Source of the DNA: Micromussa lordhowensis
Lineage: Eukaryota; Cnidaria; Anthozoa; Scleractinia; Lobophylliidae
Assembly (NCBI GenBank): GCA_964020085.1
Contig: OZ026608.1
Span: forward strand, 19,005,644-19,069,643
Reading direction: 5' to 3'
Length of the DNA: 64,000 nucleotides
Part shown: positions 22,431-36,264 of the stretch, piece after piece
Numbering within the stretch: the stretch's first letter is position 1
How the letters are laid out: every line of letters begins with the position of its first letter
The notes under the pieces: generated by a model
The model's input: only the letters and a program-made list of their open reading frames with translations
Told to the model about the DNA's origin: nothing
The model's database searches: none
Program-made: the position numbers and the translations under genes

Positions 22431-22531
22431 GAGTGGAGGATGGGAGGGATCTGGCTCTAGTCTGAGCCAGTGTTCTAGTTGTCAGCGGTTGACTGCTGTT
22501 TGTTACTGAAGAGAAAAATAATTTAGTTTGG

Positions 22532-22537
22532 AATAAA
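22532..22537 (+). terminator. Poly(A) signal AATAAA for the GPx fusion
   Basis: The hexamer occurs about 1.07 kb after the stop codon and just past the SECIS element, consistent with a 3' UTR that contains the SECIS. Confidence 0.6.
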
Positions 22538-25500
22538 AAGGACAGAATGTGAAACTATTTTGTGGACATTTTGCCAGGTACAAGTATTTAACATTTTAGG
22601 TAAAAAGCGGTGGAAACTACGTACACTAAACTCTGCAAGACTGCTTTTATATTATTTAGAAGATTTCCGTAGAGGTTAGTAGAAAAATCTTGTGTTATAA
22701 CGCAAATTCTATTCCACGACTTGTAAACGAAGATGAGTCTACAGTTCAGCTCCTGTTTTTGAACGGCCACGATCGCCGCTTGATAGAGATGAAAACAGTA
22801 GAAAAGCCCTCATAATACTGTAACTGTAAAATGCCGCGAAGTCACGTGGGTCCAAAAATTGAGTTCCCAGTGTGCTTTGCTTGTGGTCTCGCAGAAAAAC
22901 CGATTTTAAAGGGATGTGAGTTGAGAAAATTGTGTGGATATTACGAAGCAAAATCTTTGGAAACACGGGCAATAATACACAGAAAAATGAAATTTTATGC
23001 TGCCTCCAGTGAAAAACGGCAGGTGTTTTTTGCTTGCGAGCATTGAGAGACTGTCCCGCTGCGCTTTTGTCGTGTAGTAGTGTTACTTCAGAACTTCCCA
23101 TCTGAAGTGCATGTGTCATTTTAGACAACAATCTTACTAATAAGTGATCCACATTTAATTGGAATGTTTTTTCCAGCTAATTAACCTGCTCGCTCGTTAA
23201 CTGTTTGACCTGTTTATACTACAATCTCATTGTACAAAATGGTCGACTTTACAACAAATGTCTTTTTATTAATATTATACTTTTGCTATAAAAAGAAACC
23301 AAGCGTTGTGTTGTCTTCAACTTAACTTTAATTTGTAGCTTTAGGGCTGGTTTTCACTAGCGCATAAATAACGGAGGTGAACACAGTAAGATGTTAATAA
23401 TTAGAGTCTTTTGTTCGAGAAACTCCCAAACAAAAGGTGCTACTTAATGTAGGAACACATTACTTAGGCTGTGCATATCGCTTGTACTTATGCGCTATTG
23501 AAAACTCTGCCTTAACGGCCGCTGTAGCAATCTTTTTTGGCTTCGCCGCTGTTGATAAAGAGAGACTGGTTACTTTCGATCATAGATGTCAAGAAAAGTG
23601 TTCTCTGAAAGTGGAATGCACAGTTAAAGATAATTTAAAGTTGAAGCTTGGAGAGGTGTGGGGAAAAGTGACGTCTACATTAAGTTGTTTCACTGGTTCA
23701 GTTGTGACAGCTCAGAGCTTGACTTCGCAAATATTAATCTGTTTAACATATCCCTCGTACATTATATCGTCTAAATATCATTCGAGTTCCAGTTGGCTTC
23801 ACAAATACTTCTTCGAGAGCCTTCCCTCTAGCAGATCAGACAATCTGCATGATTGTTCTATTCAGTTATGGCAGGCTAATTGCAAATTTGTTAAAAAAAT
23901 CCCTCTGGGACATAGTACACAATGTAGTCCATTTTGAATAGCCTATTTCGCCGGATCTTTTTAGAAAACGCATTGTAAATTGGACCCCCTATAAGCCTTT
24001 GTTAACAAAAGCAAGCCCTCCCAGGTCGCAAGACCCCATATTTGCTGCGAAATAAGAATTACAAGTCGCCAAAACCCGTAACAAAGTCATGGGGCGAAGG
24101 ACGGAGAGAAAAAACGAATTTCTTGTTGAATTAACGAAAAGCTCTCTCTCTCTCTCTTAGTTTGGAAAATAGTTGCACAGCTGTCTCATAAGCCAGCGTA
24201 AACGTAGACTGGTTTCGTTTGTAAGAGGGTCTCTGTTCTACGCTGTTTTAAGGTGTTATAAGGTATATGAGCGAACGTTGTTTTTCCCAGACCTTCTCGG
24301 TTGTTTTTGGCACGTGTCACAGGGGAAAGTTTCGGGGTAAAGAACCAAGGAATAAAACCATTCGACGCTCTTTTTACCTTAGTAGGTAACAAATATCAAT
24401 GTTTGTTTCTGCAGTAACAAACAGCTTTTTTCTTGTTTTCCTTTTTTATGCGGCAAATGGTTGTTCATGCTGTGTGTAGACAGTTAACGTTTTGTCTACA
24501 GGTAAGACACAAGTTGCAGCTGCAATTAAGCTGCTGTTAAGGGCTACGGAGTCTTTATTTTCTGTTGTTAATACACCTAAAGGAATAGTTTCTCAGGATA
24601 TTCAATTTAGACATTATGTTTTTCAATTGAAATGAAATAAAAACAAGTTCGTATTCCAAGAGCGTGTGCCGCGTTTCTTTCAGAGGACTGAAACAAACGC
24701 GGTTTGTATTTTCCTGTTTAGCATCTCTTAGCCGGAACTTCAAACCGCTGCCCTCGGTATGACGGCTGGTATTTAGGCCGAGGAACTCGCTTTGTTTAAA
24801 TTTTTGTCGTTTAATCGCCCCCTTTCCTGTGTTTTAGAAATTCGGGACGACCAAAATGATAAACAAGTAGATTTTAGTTTGGTAGAAATTCAAACGGCGT
24901 ATCTCTATAAACACTGGAATTGGTATCTTGTAAACGATTTTGAAACCCTTGAAAATTACATTTCATTGGGCGTGTTTTCTCACTCTTACTTATTCATGTT
25001 TTTTTTTCTTCAATGACTTATTTCTCTTTCACGCAAGATAAAATGAAGCGGGAGAAGAAAGTCATTGAGACTGAATAAATACTTCAACAATTCAGATGCC
25101 AACGTGGAATTTAGAATAACAAAAAAGCTTTGAACTTTGCAAGTCTAAAATATTAATTCAAACTTTAATAATCCTGTCTTTGAAACAGGGCGGTTGTTTG
25201 ATCAACTGCCTATCTGATTATCTGCTGCCAAGAATTAATTCTCCCTTTCTTGTGAGTTAATTCGCTACAATCACTTTTACCTGAGCTACAACGATTATGT
25301 TCTGTACAGTGTTACGCGTGTTCTTTTAAGCTTTGTTGTTTTGAAATTGTAAATTTTTTCCCCAAAAAGCTCACATAAAAAGAGCTAGTTAAAAGCACTG
25401 CGATGTTATTGTTCTTAAACGTATTTTTTTATTGATCATCGACGATTTCACTTTTCAACCTTGTTTACCCGTTCATTGTCCGCTTCAGAAATACTCACGG

Positions 25501-26024
25501 AGCATTTTATTTTTGAAAAGCTGAATTTAAGGACGAAGTCTTCGAAAATATTAAAGAAAGAAAATAAGGACTGCTACTAATGAAAACGTGGCTTGTGCAA
25601 AAACGCAAATGTTAAAACCCGTTGTAACAATTCAATTTAGCAGAGTTAATGTGTTTGCGTTTTTTTTGGTACCCTGAAAACTGGACCAATATCTTCTTTG
25701 CAATTAATGGTGGTATAATTCATTACAGATTATGAATCCAATCGAGGAAATGTTTTTTGTTTTGTTCGGTCCACCTTTTATTTTAATTTGTTAAATTTAC
25801 TCCGACGGCACTTTTCTGCTAGCCAAGACTTCTGTCAATTTCACGTCCATTCCTTGTCAGCTTCGACAACTTATGCAAACCAACTCGACAAACGAGACAA
25901 TAGCACCTTGAAAGACTTTGAACGAAAAGCTGTCATTTTGCATGAATTAAAAGGACAACTAAAGAACGGCTAATGGTAACAGCTGTTCTTGCTTGAAGAT
26001 GTCTAGGAAAAGAATATAAAACAG

Positions 26025-26151
26025 TGTAAAGATCCGAGGATCAACAGAGACTGAAGAACATGTTCACAATACAATCGACGCCATACTAACCGAATCGTGC
26101 CGTGATATTTTTAGTGCCCCTGAAAAATTGCCACAAGGAACCCACAGTAAG
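26025..26151 (+). CDS. Orphan exon-like ORF, unrecognised
   Basis: After an ACAG acceptor at 26021-26024, 42 codons stay open to a strong donor AAG|GTAAAG at 26152. They read from VKIRGSTETEEHVHN, through DAILTESCRDIF, to APEKLPQGTHSK. The composition looks like real protein (mixed acidic, polar and hydrophobic residues, few Phe/Leu runs), unlike the surrounding chance ORFs. I found no partner exon and recognise no family. It could be one exon of an unseen gene, an old retroelement piece, or chance. Confidence 0.25.
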
Positions 26152-28369
26152 GTAAAGCATTTCTTAGGTTATCTTTGAATTAATTTTCGTACTGCAATTT
26201 CTACATTGTAAATGATAAATTGTAACGTGTACGGTAATGGTTCTCTAAAGTGTTATGCCTTGTAAGTCCTGCGTATTCGATTCAGTTCTAAGCGCACGAT
26301 TTTAAGAACTTTGCGTGCACGCGGTTTTAAGGCGTATTTCCCAGTGAAATTTGTCCCTAATATCAACGCGTTATTCACTAAGGCCAAACTGTGGTGTCCA
26401 ATTGGCAACCGCTATAAATTGGCCCTTCGAATGTTGAACGAAGAAAATTTTTTCAACGTGACCAAAACTCTGCGCAGGATTTTTTTTCATAAACATTTTC
26501 GCACAGTGCTAGACGAGTCCCGTAGTCCTAACAGAGCATGTTTTTGTTACTTCGCCGGTTTGGTCGAAAGTGATTCATATTAAACGAGTATAAAATATCG
26601 TTCGTTCTGTAACTACAGTGTTAATCGGTCGATCAAAATGGAAATACGTTGAGTTCGGCTATTTTCCTGGTTGCTCTATAAGGAGAATATAAATTTACAG
26701 TCAGAAAAAAAACTACAGTAGATACCTCACCACAATTGTTAATGAATAAGTGCACAAGTTAGAACCATCGCGGGGAAATTAACGACTGTTACTACAAAGA
26801 AAAAAACAGTTTTACATTATTGCCTACAGCGTACAAACTTGCCATAACAAAGCGAGCTCTTGATGGATGGAAGTCTTAAGTTGGCCTTAAAGATTACAGA
26901 TTTTGGTTATGTTCTTCCGTGGACATTTTGAGCCGGGCACAGCATAATTTGTTTTGGTAATCTTTCGGAGCGGCCGCAGTTGATTTTCGGAGCTTTAAAC
27001 AAACACGCGACTCATACAGCAAATGTCATATGCATATCTGAATGTTGCTACTGATATGTAAATTTTTTTTGTACAAAAAGACTCCCAGATCCTTTTGAAA
27101 ATTCGTCCCTTCGTTCAAAAATGCTCGTCTAAGGACATTTGTCAGAGGTGAACGAAACCTCAAATATTTCTACTTAGTAAGAAATTAACTAAAGGTGTTT
27201 ATAATGTTCCACTCGCACAGTAAAAAAAAAACTATAATTTTTTTTTAAATCGTCATTGTTCGTGTTTCATAATTATAGCTGCCTTTTTATGATAGCCATT
27301 TGAGAAAAATGGCTTAATTAGCAGTTTAGCAACTGATCGAAGCACGAAGAATCATTTTGTGACCCCCCAGGAAGGGGGAGAAAATTGTCACTCGCTAATG
27401 CTTCGATTTAGAAGCTTAAGTTAGGGGGGCGTTTGTTACCCCCGCAAAGGTATTGTAAAGAAAGCACAAACAAGTTTCGAGTGGTGAAAGCATCGCAGAA
27501 AAACCAACCAGAGGGTTTTCAAACTAAATTGTAAGTAAATAGAGCAGTAGTTAAAATAATACCGTGCTAAATGATGCTTTTAAAGTGAACATCTTATTTG
27601 ACAGTATGAAAGCGGCATTTTATGCAGTCAAGGTTACGGGACAAGAAATGTCACTCGCATGGCGATTAGCCGTGTAGTACAACCTCGATTTTAGTGGATA
27701 TTTTGGCAATGTCTTTGAAAAACTTGCCTTCGTTAAAAAAGGACCACCACAAGGATTTTTCTAAATATTTATATTTCGCTTGAAACAGAAAACCCCCTAA
27801 ACGTTTCGGTCAGAAAGATTCGAATTGAATCTTAGATTCCTAAAATATCCGGCCTACAATAGGCCTGATTTTTAAGGGTGTTTCCATGGTAAATATATAG
27901 ATCTTTGTAACTCAATGCACTGCCCCATAAGCTGAGCTAGTATTTGCATTGTCTTTGCCGATATACACAGTGAAACCTGCGGGGTACAAACGTTGGGATT
28001 CGATAATTTATGTTCCGAATTCTCAACGATATTAAAAACGAACGCAATTGGTGGAACTAGTGAAATTTTATCAGTAAAAGAAACCGAATTTTGTGGCATT
28101 TATATTGATAATTACATACAGAAACCACGGTTTAGTTATTATTTTTTGGAAATTTTGCCGCAATAATAAAAACTGTCAAACAGCTTGAAAACGGCGCTCC
28201 CACAGAGCACTTCATGTATACCACACAAATTAGCAGCCCGGCAAGGCCCATGAAAGAACATTCACTTGTTGAAATGAGAAGGACGAAGATCGAGACTGGA
28301 AAAGTATACAAAGGAGTGGCAAACCTACAGAAATCAACTCGCTTCGACATTTAGACAAATTAACTCCAC

Positions 28370-28640
28370 CCATTTTCTACCACCTCCCGCTTGCGTTGTC
28401 CTGTGGCATGAAACAGAGTAGGGGACGTAGTTCCCGGTGTTGTGGTCTATCTCTACATGTATGGGTCGGGCGGGTGAGATCAAATGGACTGATAGCGGCA
28501 GCCTGAGGCGCCTTATATAAGCTGACGTCCGATCTCACCCAATAGCCTGAGGAAATATTGTAAAATTGGTCCTGAAAAGCCCCAAGGGGAGTGTCCAATT
28601 CATGAAATTACAAATTACAAATTACAATTACAACAACCCG
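28370..28640 (+). mobile_element. Possible retroelement remnant with an ATTACAA-type tail
   Basis: A block of about 230 bp with higher G+C than its surroundings (GGTCGGGCGGGTGAGATC, CTGACGTCCGATCTCACCC) ends in repeated AAATTACAAATTACAAATTAC, a simple tail of the LINE/SINE sort. The GGTGAGATC/GATCTCACC pair suggests internal dyad structure. Family unknown. Confidence 0.35.
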
Positions 28641-31600
28641 AGCAGGAGGTACTCTATAAGTACCTGTTTACAACACACAGGTCAAATAAAATGTCAGCGA
28701 GCATGCAAGGTTTGTAGCTAGTTTCTCCAGTCGCCAAACGATCTCAATGTTAATAAAATGTCAGGAGACAGCTCCTAACAAATGGCATACTATAAACTCG
28801 ATTTGCCAGTAGGGAATGACAATTGAAAGCAGCTATGCCTGTGTGATGTTCCTGTGTTTACAAAATTACTTTCCGATCAACGAACGCGTCGAATTAAATA
28901 CGATTTCTAAGGAAGAGAGACGCCAAAGAAGTTATTGCAACAAACCAAAGAGGCAAAAGCTTGAATAACATTGAGATAGAATGATTCGGGTTAACAAAGA
29001 CGCGATGAAATATTTGGGCTAAAGTTTTCAAGATGCCATGAGATAGGTTATCCGTGACGCAGATGCAAACTGTCACCAGGGAGGCACATTGTTTGTGGTT
29101 GCGTCGGAAGCCCATGGTGTCAGGTTCCTGCCTAGCTGCGTTAACGTTATTAATCAATTATATTTAAAACAAAAACGCCATCTTTACAAAACAATGCAAG
29201 AAATTCAGCGTCTGTAGAGAGTAAATTTCAAGTCAAATTCCAAGCAAAGATCAAGTTCAATTGCAAGTTCAAGTTCAATTTCTTGTTTTTAAAAAAGATC
29301 TGCAAAACGGAGAGGTCGCGAAGTGACACATTCTGTGCAACAAATGATGCGAACAGTTTCATTCCTCCGGGACCCTGGGTCGAGAAAACAATGAGCACGA
29401 ATGTGAGGCTCAAGCGTGTCGAACATGACTGTCGATTTGAATGAAATTTCTCACGAACGAATTTTCCTCAAAAATTGCAAAGTTCCAAATTTGTAATGTT
29501 CCAATACCTCTCTTAGACAAAAGAAACACAAGGTTTTAAGTGTGTGGACCATTCCAAACCGCTTCTGAACTAGCCAATGAAATTCTAAGACAGCTTACGA
29601 TCGGGGGAAGGCAGTCAAATATAGATCTAGAATCTACGAGTCACTCAATACACTGGCGGTTTAAGCAAATTCTGAGTGCCAGTTTGCGGCTACATTCACA
29701 TTTATCTGGCGGTTTACGGATACAAAATTATCTCGCAAATTTACTTTGCGTCTTTTGCAATTAGTTTTTGAGGTGGTAATTCAAACAGAGGTAAGAAAAT
29801 CAAAACAAAATGAGAGCCCTCAAAACTTGTACTTTCACGCTTCGTAATAGCACTAAACATCTCGAACAATCTTTGCCTTGGTGGGCAGCCCATTGGACGC
29901 CAAAAAAGTTTGTTCGCTGGTTCTGAATAGAGTCAGAAAAAATTGTTCTGTTCTCAAGATCTTGTGGTCTTTGTGAGAAGAAATACGATTACTGAGCTAA
30001 CAGTATCGCAAAGAATTTGTTACGTAATGTTAAAAGATAGGTTATGATAATAACCATCCTATTAGTTGGGCGGTTTCGGTTTTTAGGAGAAACCGAAAGC
30101 GGTCTGTGGTTACAAAGGAACAAAACATGGCCTCCTCAGTAATAAACCCTCTCAAAGCTATTTGTTCTCCTTCATCGCTGCATATATTTGGAAACAAAAA
30201 GAAATATATCCAAGAAAGAATTCCCCAGTATAGTTCTACTTCTCGAGATCGGTTCTAGCAACCCCAAACAGATCATCTTTACCGCGTCTTATTTCCTCCT
30301 GGTCACAAATAAAAATATTCACCCGGAGGGGAAGTTTCGAAACAATTGCTTTACTAGAAATTGAAAATAAACAGCACATACTGTGAGATATTTTCTAGAT
30401 GACAAACACACTGGGGAGGTAACCAATTTTGTTGTTGTTACGAATATTGCTCAATATGGGAACCTTATTCCAGAAGCGACTGTGGACCAGCTGGGTTCAG
30501 GATACATGTACAACTGCGGCACGACGTTATCTCAGTGAGGTCTTTCCAGTGAACAGGTGAACTAGCAGTTCATTGCTAGCTGACGAGTTTGAGATACTTC
30601 ATTTGCTTTGTTAAAACGCTAGGCGTGGCAAAACTCTTGCAAGCCAGGAGATGTTTGGCAGTTTCACGGGAGGAACCCTGTAGATATTTTACCCAACGTA
30701 AACAAAAACAATTCGAAAAGCGTCCTCAAAATATTCCACTTCGAAGTGAACAAATTTTGAGATTATTTTCCACTTTAGAAAGAATTCGGATAGCTTAAAT
30801 GATATCAATCGCCGCTGGAAATGGAAAAGATCAAAGATTAAGCATTCTCAGCTCAACGAAATGCTCAGCTCAGCAAAACAAATGTAAAAAAAATTCAGAA
30901 ACAACACCCACTTGGTGTATCATGTTTATTTAAACAGACTTTAGTTGTGTAAACTAAGTTTAAGTTGTTAGGTGCATAGATAACGCCTTCCGAGTCCAAG
31001 GTCAATACATCTAGCTTATTCAGTGGTTTGACAAATACAGGTGGATATTTTGCCCGTTGTATCGTCTCTCAAACCATAGAATAAGTGATGTTTCTCTCCA
31101 CTTCTTGATTCTTCTCGTAGTTTACGATCTTCTTTGCCTTTTTTGACCAAATTTCGCTAATTTACTGTGCTAGACGGTCCCGGATCTTTTGCTTATTTTC
31201 TTTACCTCATATGGTCAAATGGTGTCATGACTTTTAAGAGTTTTGATAACATTTTAAACCTGGACTTAAATCAGGGCTAGTCAGTGCCTACATCCTCTCC
31301 ACACCTACAGTAAACTCTTCTATTATCAGTCATCCGTTACGAACCGACACAACCTCTTTTGTCAGAGGTTTTATAAACTGCAGTTGTGCATGTTTTTTTT
31401 TAATCTTCCGGGGGCCTTACTGACAGTTGGTGAAGTCATAAATGGAACGCCATCTTTTACCAACTTGGAGCGTTATCTACCAGTGCAACTTCTTGAGCGC
31501 CTTTTTTTCTACAACCAGAATAGTAAGTGCCAGTACTGTTTTAATTTTTTCTTCTTCGATAAGAAGTCTCATTTTTGAAGATCCTAAACGCCAAACGGTC

Positions 31601-33590
31601 ACAGTCAAAACAATTGAAAGATTTTACGAGTGTTCTTGAAATGGCAGAGTATAGTATAGTCCAGAATGTCTTAAAACTGGTCATGTAGTTTGAAGATTCT
31701 CTTCAGTTAACGCATGAAGAAAGGCCACCAAATAGACCTAGAGAAGTCCTCAGTAGAGGAGAGTCTGTCAAACCTGAGAAGCAAAAAGCAAACGGGAAAG
31801 TTTTTATGTGGCTGACTTGGCGAACTGCAGTTAAAGGAGCTAGTCGCGGTTTGTGCATCTTGAAAAGTTTAGCCTAAATTTTTCAAGTTCTTTGTTTGTA
31901 ATCCGTGTCAATATTCTCCATCCTTAACCATCCTTGTTCCTTTATGGCTTAATATTATATCTTTGGTGTTTTTCTATCTTAGTAAACTACTATTTTCAGG
32001 TTTCCTTCAAATTAAACAGAGCCGGTGATTTTGTATGTGGTGAATACAACTCAAAATGCCGTGATTGAGTTCCTTCAAGAAATGCTTTCCATTGTGTCCG
32101 CTCTCTTCGCTTACGTTCTCTTTTTGAGTGAGCTGCGTTGGTCTTGTGCCGGCATGGCAAAAACAAAGAAAATCAGTAGCAACTGAGCAAAGACATAGCA
32201 AGCGTTTTTACAGCCAAAGATATCGGTCGTATTATTCGTATTTCTAGTTTGATATTTACTGGGTCGATTAAACGGGCGCTGCTTTCAATTATCGGAAAAC
32301 TCAGTTTTATCATCTTAGCTGCGAGGCATCTCTTTATTTTCATGGCACAGAAAAAGACTAAAGTACCGGCATCACCTAAACATTTTTAAGCAAATTAACT
32401 ATACTATGCTGACATATATTATGTGATGCTTTACTTCTCTCAAATCGCGCCATGTTATTTTTTATTTCCCTTTTCGGCGGGTTGCGTCCGGATGGTATCA
32501 ATGGCATCTCTTCAACTTTTGTCTACCTAATCACCGTCCAGAATTCATAAGTGCTTAGTGTGACCTCGATAAATTTGTTGTTAAACATTTGACAAAGGTC
32601 GGAAAGGCACCTCGCAAACATTTTAAAGGATCACCACACTGTGGTTCTTCAGAAAGAATGTCAAATATCATAATAGACCACCTCGAACATTCTTTCGGAA
32701 ATGCAAACGTGGTACCAACACCTAGCTTAGCGTTGACTCACGTACTCAGTAAGGGCCTGGAAAAAAACTTTCTCGTGTCAATGAGATAAATCAACGATAT
32801 ATAAACGCCTCACTTGTCAGCTAACAGTTCAAATTTTGACCAGTTCTCAGATATGAGTGAAAACTCATCCAGACCCTTAAAAAAGGGGTAAAATTTTCTG
32901 ACAAGACAAGACCCTTCTTATCTCTACCGGAAGGCTGCAAATTCAAGACCACTCTGGGGAATTTGGGATTTAAGGCTTTCTCGCTGCGTATTCAAACATT
33001 CAGTTAAGTTGCATGCACCTCAATGATCCTTTGAAACTCCTCGGAATTCCTTTTTTTTTAGCGAAAAAAGCGAGTTTCTGCGAATAAAGATCGACAAGAG
33101 CTATCTTTATTTAAAACCGATTTGTACAAAACGCGACCTTTTGCGATATAGTGTCCTCGAGTCATATTAGAGACCAAAAATTTAATCAAAGCTCGTTTTA
33201 ATTTCGACATCGCTCTTAATTGATTACGTAACAGAGACTTATAGCCTATAACTTTCACTAACACTCGCTCTCTATCCGATTTTTAATTTCGGAGAGGCCG
33301 GCAGCTGTAACAAAACGGGCTTTCGTGGACCTAGTTTCATCCAAAAAGTATGCGCAACAAAATCTGTGATCAGTAGACTTTAGGTACCTTGTCATATTGT
33401 CACATACGACTATGTTCTTGGCGTTAGGTATTAGTTCTTTTTTTTTCGTTAAAAAGTTCTTCACAAATCATGTCTGTTTTCAGGCATAAAAGTTAGATAC
33501 CCCTTGCTACGAAAGGGCCGGAAACGATAACAACGATTCTGAGGCTACACAGAAATCTTCAAACTTACTTTATCACTAAATACTACGGCC

Positions 33591-33742
33591 ATGCAACCCT
33601 TTCGAGTGGTATACCATGGATACACGAGTCACTTGTACGTTCTCGGTATCAGTACACACAGGTTTTTAGGCGAGTGTGTACTCTAAGTAAATACAAGTGA
33701 CAAGTGGGATATTCCATGGTATACCACGGGAGAGCGTTGCAT
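33591..33742. mobile_element. Foldback MITE-like element
   Basis: The left end ATGCAACCCTTTCGAGTGGT continues TATACCATGGATAC and GTCACTTGTA. The right end reads TACAAGTGACAAGTGG, then CCATGGTATACCAC and GAGAGCGTTGCAT. Arms are about 60 bp, imperfect, around a short centre; there is no ORF. Confidence 0.8.
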
Positions 33743-33964
33743 AACTATTTTATACCATGCCATCAGTAGAAAATAGCGGCCAACACGATCATTGCGACAT
33801 AAGTACGGTGCTTGATGGGAAGGTTGGGTGTAATACTGTCGTATACGCAACGGCTTTCCTGTACTTTGATTGGCTGTATTGTCTATGGTGTTATAAATCA
33901 GAGAACTGCTGTAATTATCTGGAAATGCTCCTTATCCGACTGTTTTCCTTGATTTTAAAAACGA

Positions 33965-34186
33965 CACTCGAGATACTAGCGGCGACAGCATGAATTATGC
34001 AAGTACATCTGGTGAAAACTTTGCATCTGAGGGAAAAACACTCGAGATACTAGCGGCGACAGCATGAATTGTGTAAGTACATCTGGTGAAAACTTTGCAT
34101 CTGAGGGAAAAACACTCGAGATACTAGCGGCGACAGCATGAATTGTGTAAGTACATCTGGTGAAAACTTTGCATCTGAGGGGAAAA
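33965..34186. repeat. 74-bp tandem repeat, three copies
   Basis: Units begin CACTCGAGATACTAGCGGCG at 33965, 34039 and 34113, an exact 74-bp period. Copies are almost identical; the first has ATTATGCAAG where the others have ATTGTGTAAG. The third ends in a run of A. Confidence 0.95.
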
Positions 34187-34522
34187 AAAAACGATTGAAC
34201 ACCTGACAGCCGAGCTATCGTCGATAACAATCGTTGAAATATCTGCATATGTTCAAAAACAAGATTTCTAGCATAGACTGCCGAAACAACACTGAGTAGT
34301 GCGTATCGAGCGAAGCGAGTTCAGCACCTGAACAGCCGGTGACAACCGACCTATTGCTACAGAGACATTTTTCTGCCAGTCACGAGTGCTGAAGGTATAT
34401 GCAAGGTTTTCTTTGTTAGTAAAGTATTGGTGAAAGAAAAAAACAACCGATTTTCACCTTTACGGCTGTGCTTTCAGCATAGAAAAGCTTGGGTAGCTCT
34501 ATAAGGCAATCAAGATTTTGTT

Positions 34523-34553
34523 ACGGAGGTGAGAGGTTTCTCTTCACCTCCGT
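34523..34553. repeat. Short perfect-arm hairpin
   Basis: ACGGAGGTGA at 34523-34532 pairs perfectly with TCACCTCCGT at 34544-34553, and the stem extends further with one bulge around GAGAGGTTTCTCT. No T-run or gene context suggests a specific function. Confidence 0.7.
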
Positions 34554-36264
34554 CTTCAGCTATAACTAATGCCCCATTTTTTCCCGTGGGGGTGGGGTCT
34601 ATTCTGCATTGTTACTGAAAAACTGGATCATATGATAATGCAATTCAAGAGTATTCATTGGCTCAGCCATCATGGTATATGAGCCACTATGCCATGTTCT
34701 ACACATACGATAAGCGTATGCGTAATTTTTTTGGGCGTTTTTAGTTTAATGTTAAATCGCGCTTGTTGGATAAGAGGTGAATATAGCAAACTCATGATTT
34801 AGCGCGCGCTCGTGGAATAAAAGTAAGCCTATTATTGTTAGGGCTATCCTCTTGCTGAATGTGTAACGGCTTAATTCACTTCAGGACAGCTGCGCACCAA
34901 CAAAACACGCTATCACTGCGGTTCTCGTATTCCTTTTGCAGATGTGGCAAAAAAAATTCCATTCTACGATGCAAAACGTACTTTCTTCTGCTTTGCACGC
35001 GCAGCGTAAGCCAAATTTAAATCCGCAAAAAAAAGCTTTATTAAAATTGAAAGCAGAGCTTTTCACAAGTGTCATCCTTGTACTTGAAACACTTTAAGTC
35101 GGACGTATAGACCAACCTAAATAAGTTGACTGCGAAATTTCTCAAGTGTACAGCTGTTTCGACAAAGGTTGTTCCACCAAAGCGTGAAAGCGTACGGGAC
35201 AATGTCAGTTGGTATTATGGATAGTGATAGTTTGTCGTTGCTTGGTTGAGGTTCACCATGTTTCAGCAAGACGGAAGGGGTAGCATGAATACACGTGTTT
35301 CTGCTGTTTTTCTTTTCTATCACGCTGAAACACCTTGAGCTTCAATCGAGTAACTGTAATCCACCATTACCGGTAATACCTTTCGAGATGGCCGCGTGCG
35401 TTTATACAACGTAGGACAACTTTTCTCAAAACAGCTGTATGTACATACTCTGAGTTTGAAGTTCGTCGCTTAGCGTCACAGTCGTTGCTAGGCAGCGCTC
35501 CTTCAGGTGCAAAGCGTGATTCATGTCACGCGCGTTCTTTCAATTCTTCACAGTTTGTGGTCACACGCGAGTTGTCAACTTGTGCGTCACTTTCGAGTTC
35601 TACACAGTTTGTGGTCGTTACATCAGTTTTTTTTTTCCACGTTTTCAAAAATTTTGTATACGTGTATTAATTCATGTACTGTTACAGCCTCGGTGTCTAA
35701 TTACGCGCCAAGCGCAAGACCTGCTCTTGCTACTCTTGTTAGTTCTTGGACAGAATTTCAAAATCTCGCGTATTTAATTGCTACATCTCAAAACGTGCGT
35801 TCTTTGTCAATGAAGCAGGTTTATCGGGGCTCTAGTAGTTCGTGTTCATCGATTATTATTAATGAAATAAACCCACTCGATATCTCCAGAAAAGACCAGT
35901 TCCATGGTTGGTTTGTTTGTTATGGTGACTTGGCAGGCTTCGAAGATCACGTAGTGCAAGTCTTTACTATGCTTTAGGAAAGCACGCTTAAGCCTGATTA
36001 GGGCGTTGATCCAAAAGTTGGAGTTCGAGTTCTGGCATTGCTCCCTCGCTGCGTTGGATTTTTTGCGCAAGGCCACCTCTCGCAGAACGTCTCTCTACTC
36101 AGTTTTATAAACGGGTTGTAGCAAACTGCGTGCCAGCGAAGGGCGACCGTGCAAAATACTGGGTGTTATATTGTGATTAGCTTAATCCTGAGGGCATAGT
36201 ATTGACTCCTAGTCGCTTCATACATATACAATACGTATTTAGTATATAGAAGAATAAAATAACT

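Noticed and set aside
22739..23152. 137-codon ORF on the minus strand
   Set aside because: Unrecognised, overlaps another unrelated ORF on the opposite strand, no supporting gene structure.
23437..23937. 166-codon ORF on the plus strand
   Set aside because: No recognisable motif, no splice-linked neighbours, composition like translated AT-rich DNA.
35507..35977. 156-codon ORF on the plus strand
   Set aside because: Low-complexity Ser/His/Leu composition, partly from a repeated CACAGTTTGTGGTC word; two further frames are open over part of the same stretch, as in non-coding DNA.
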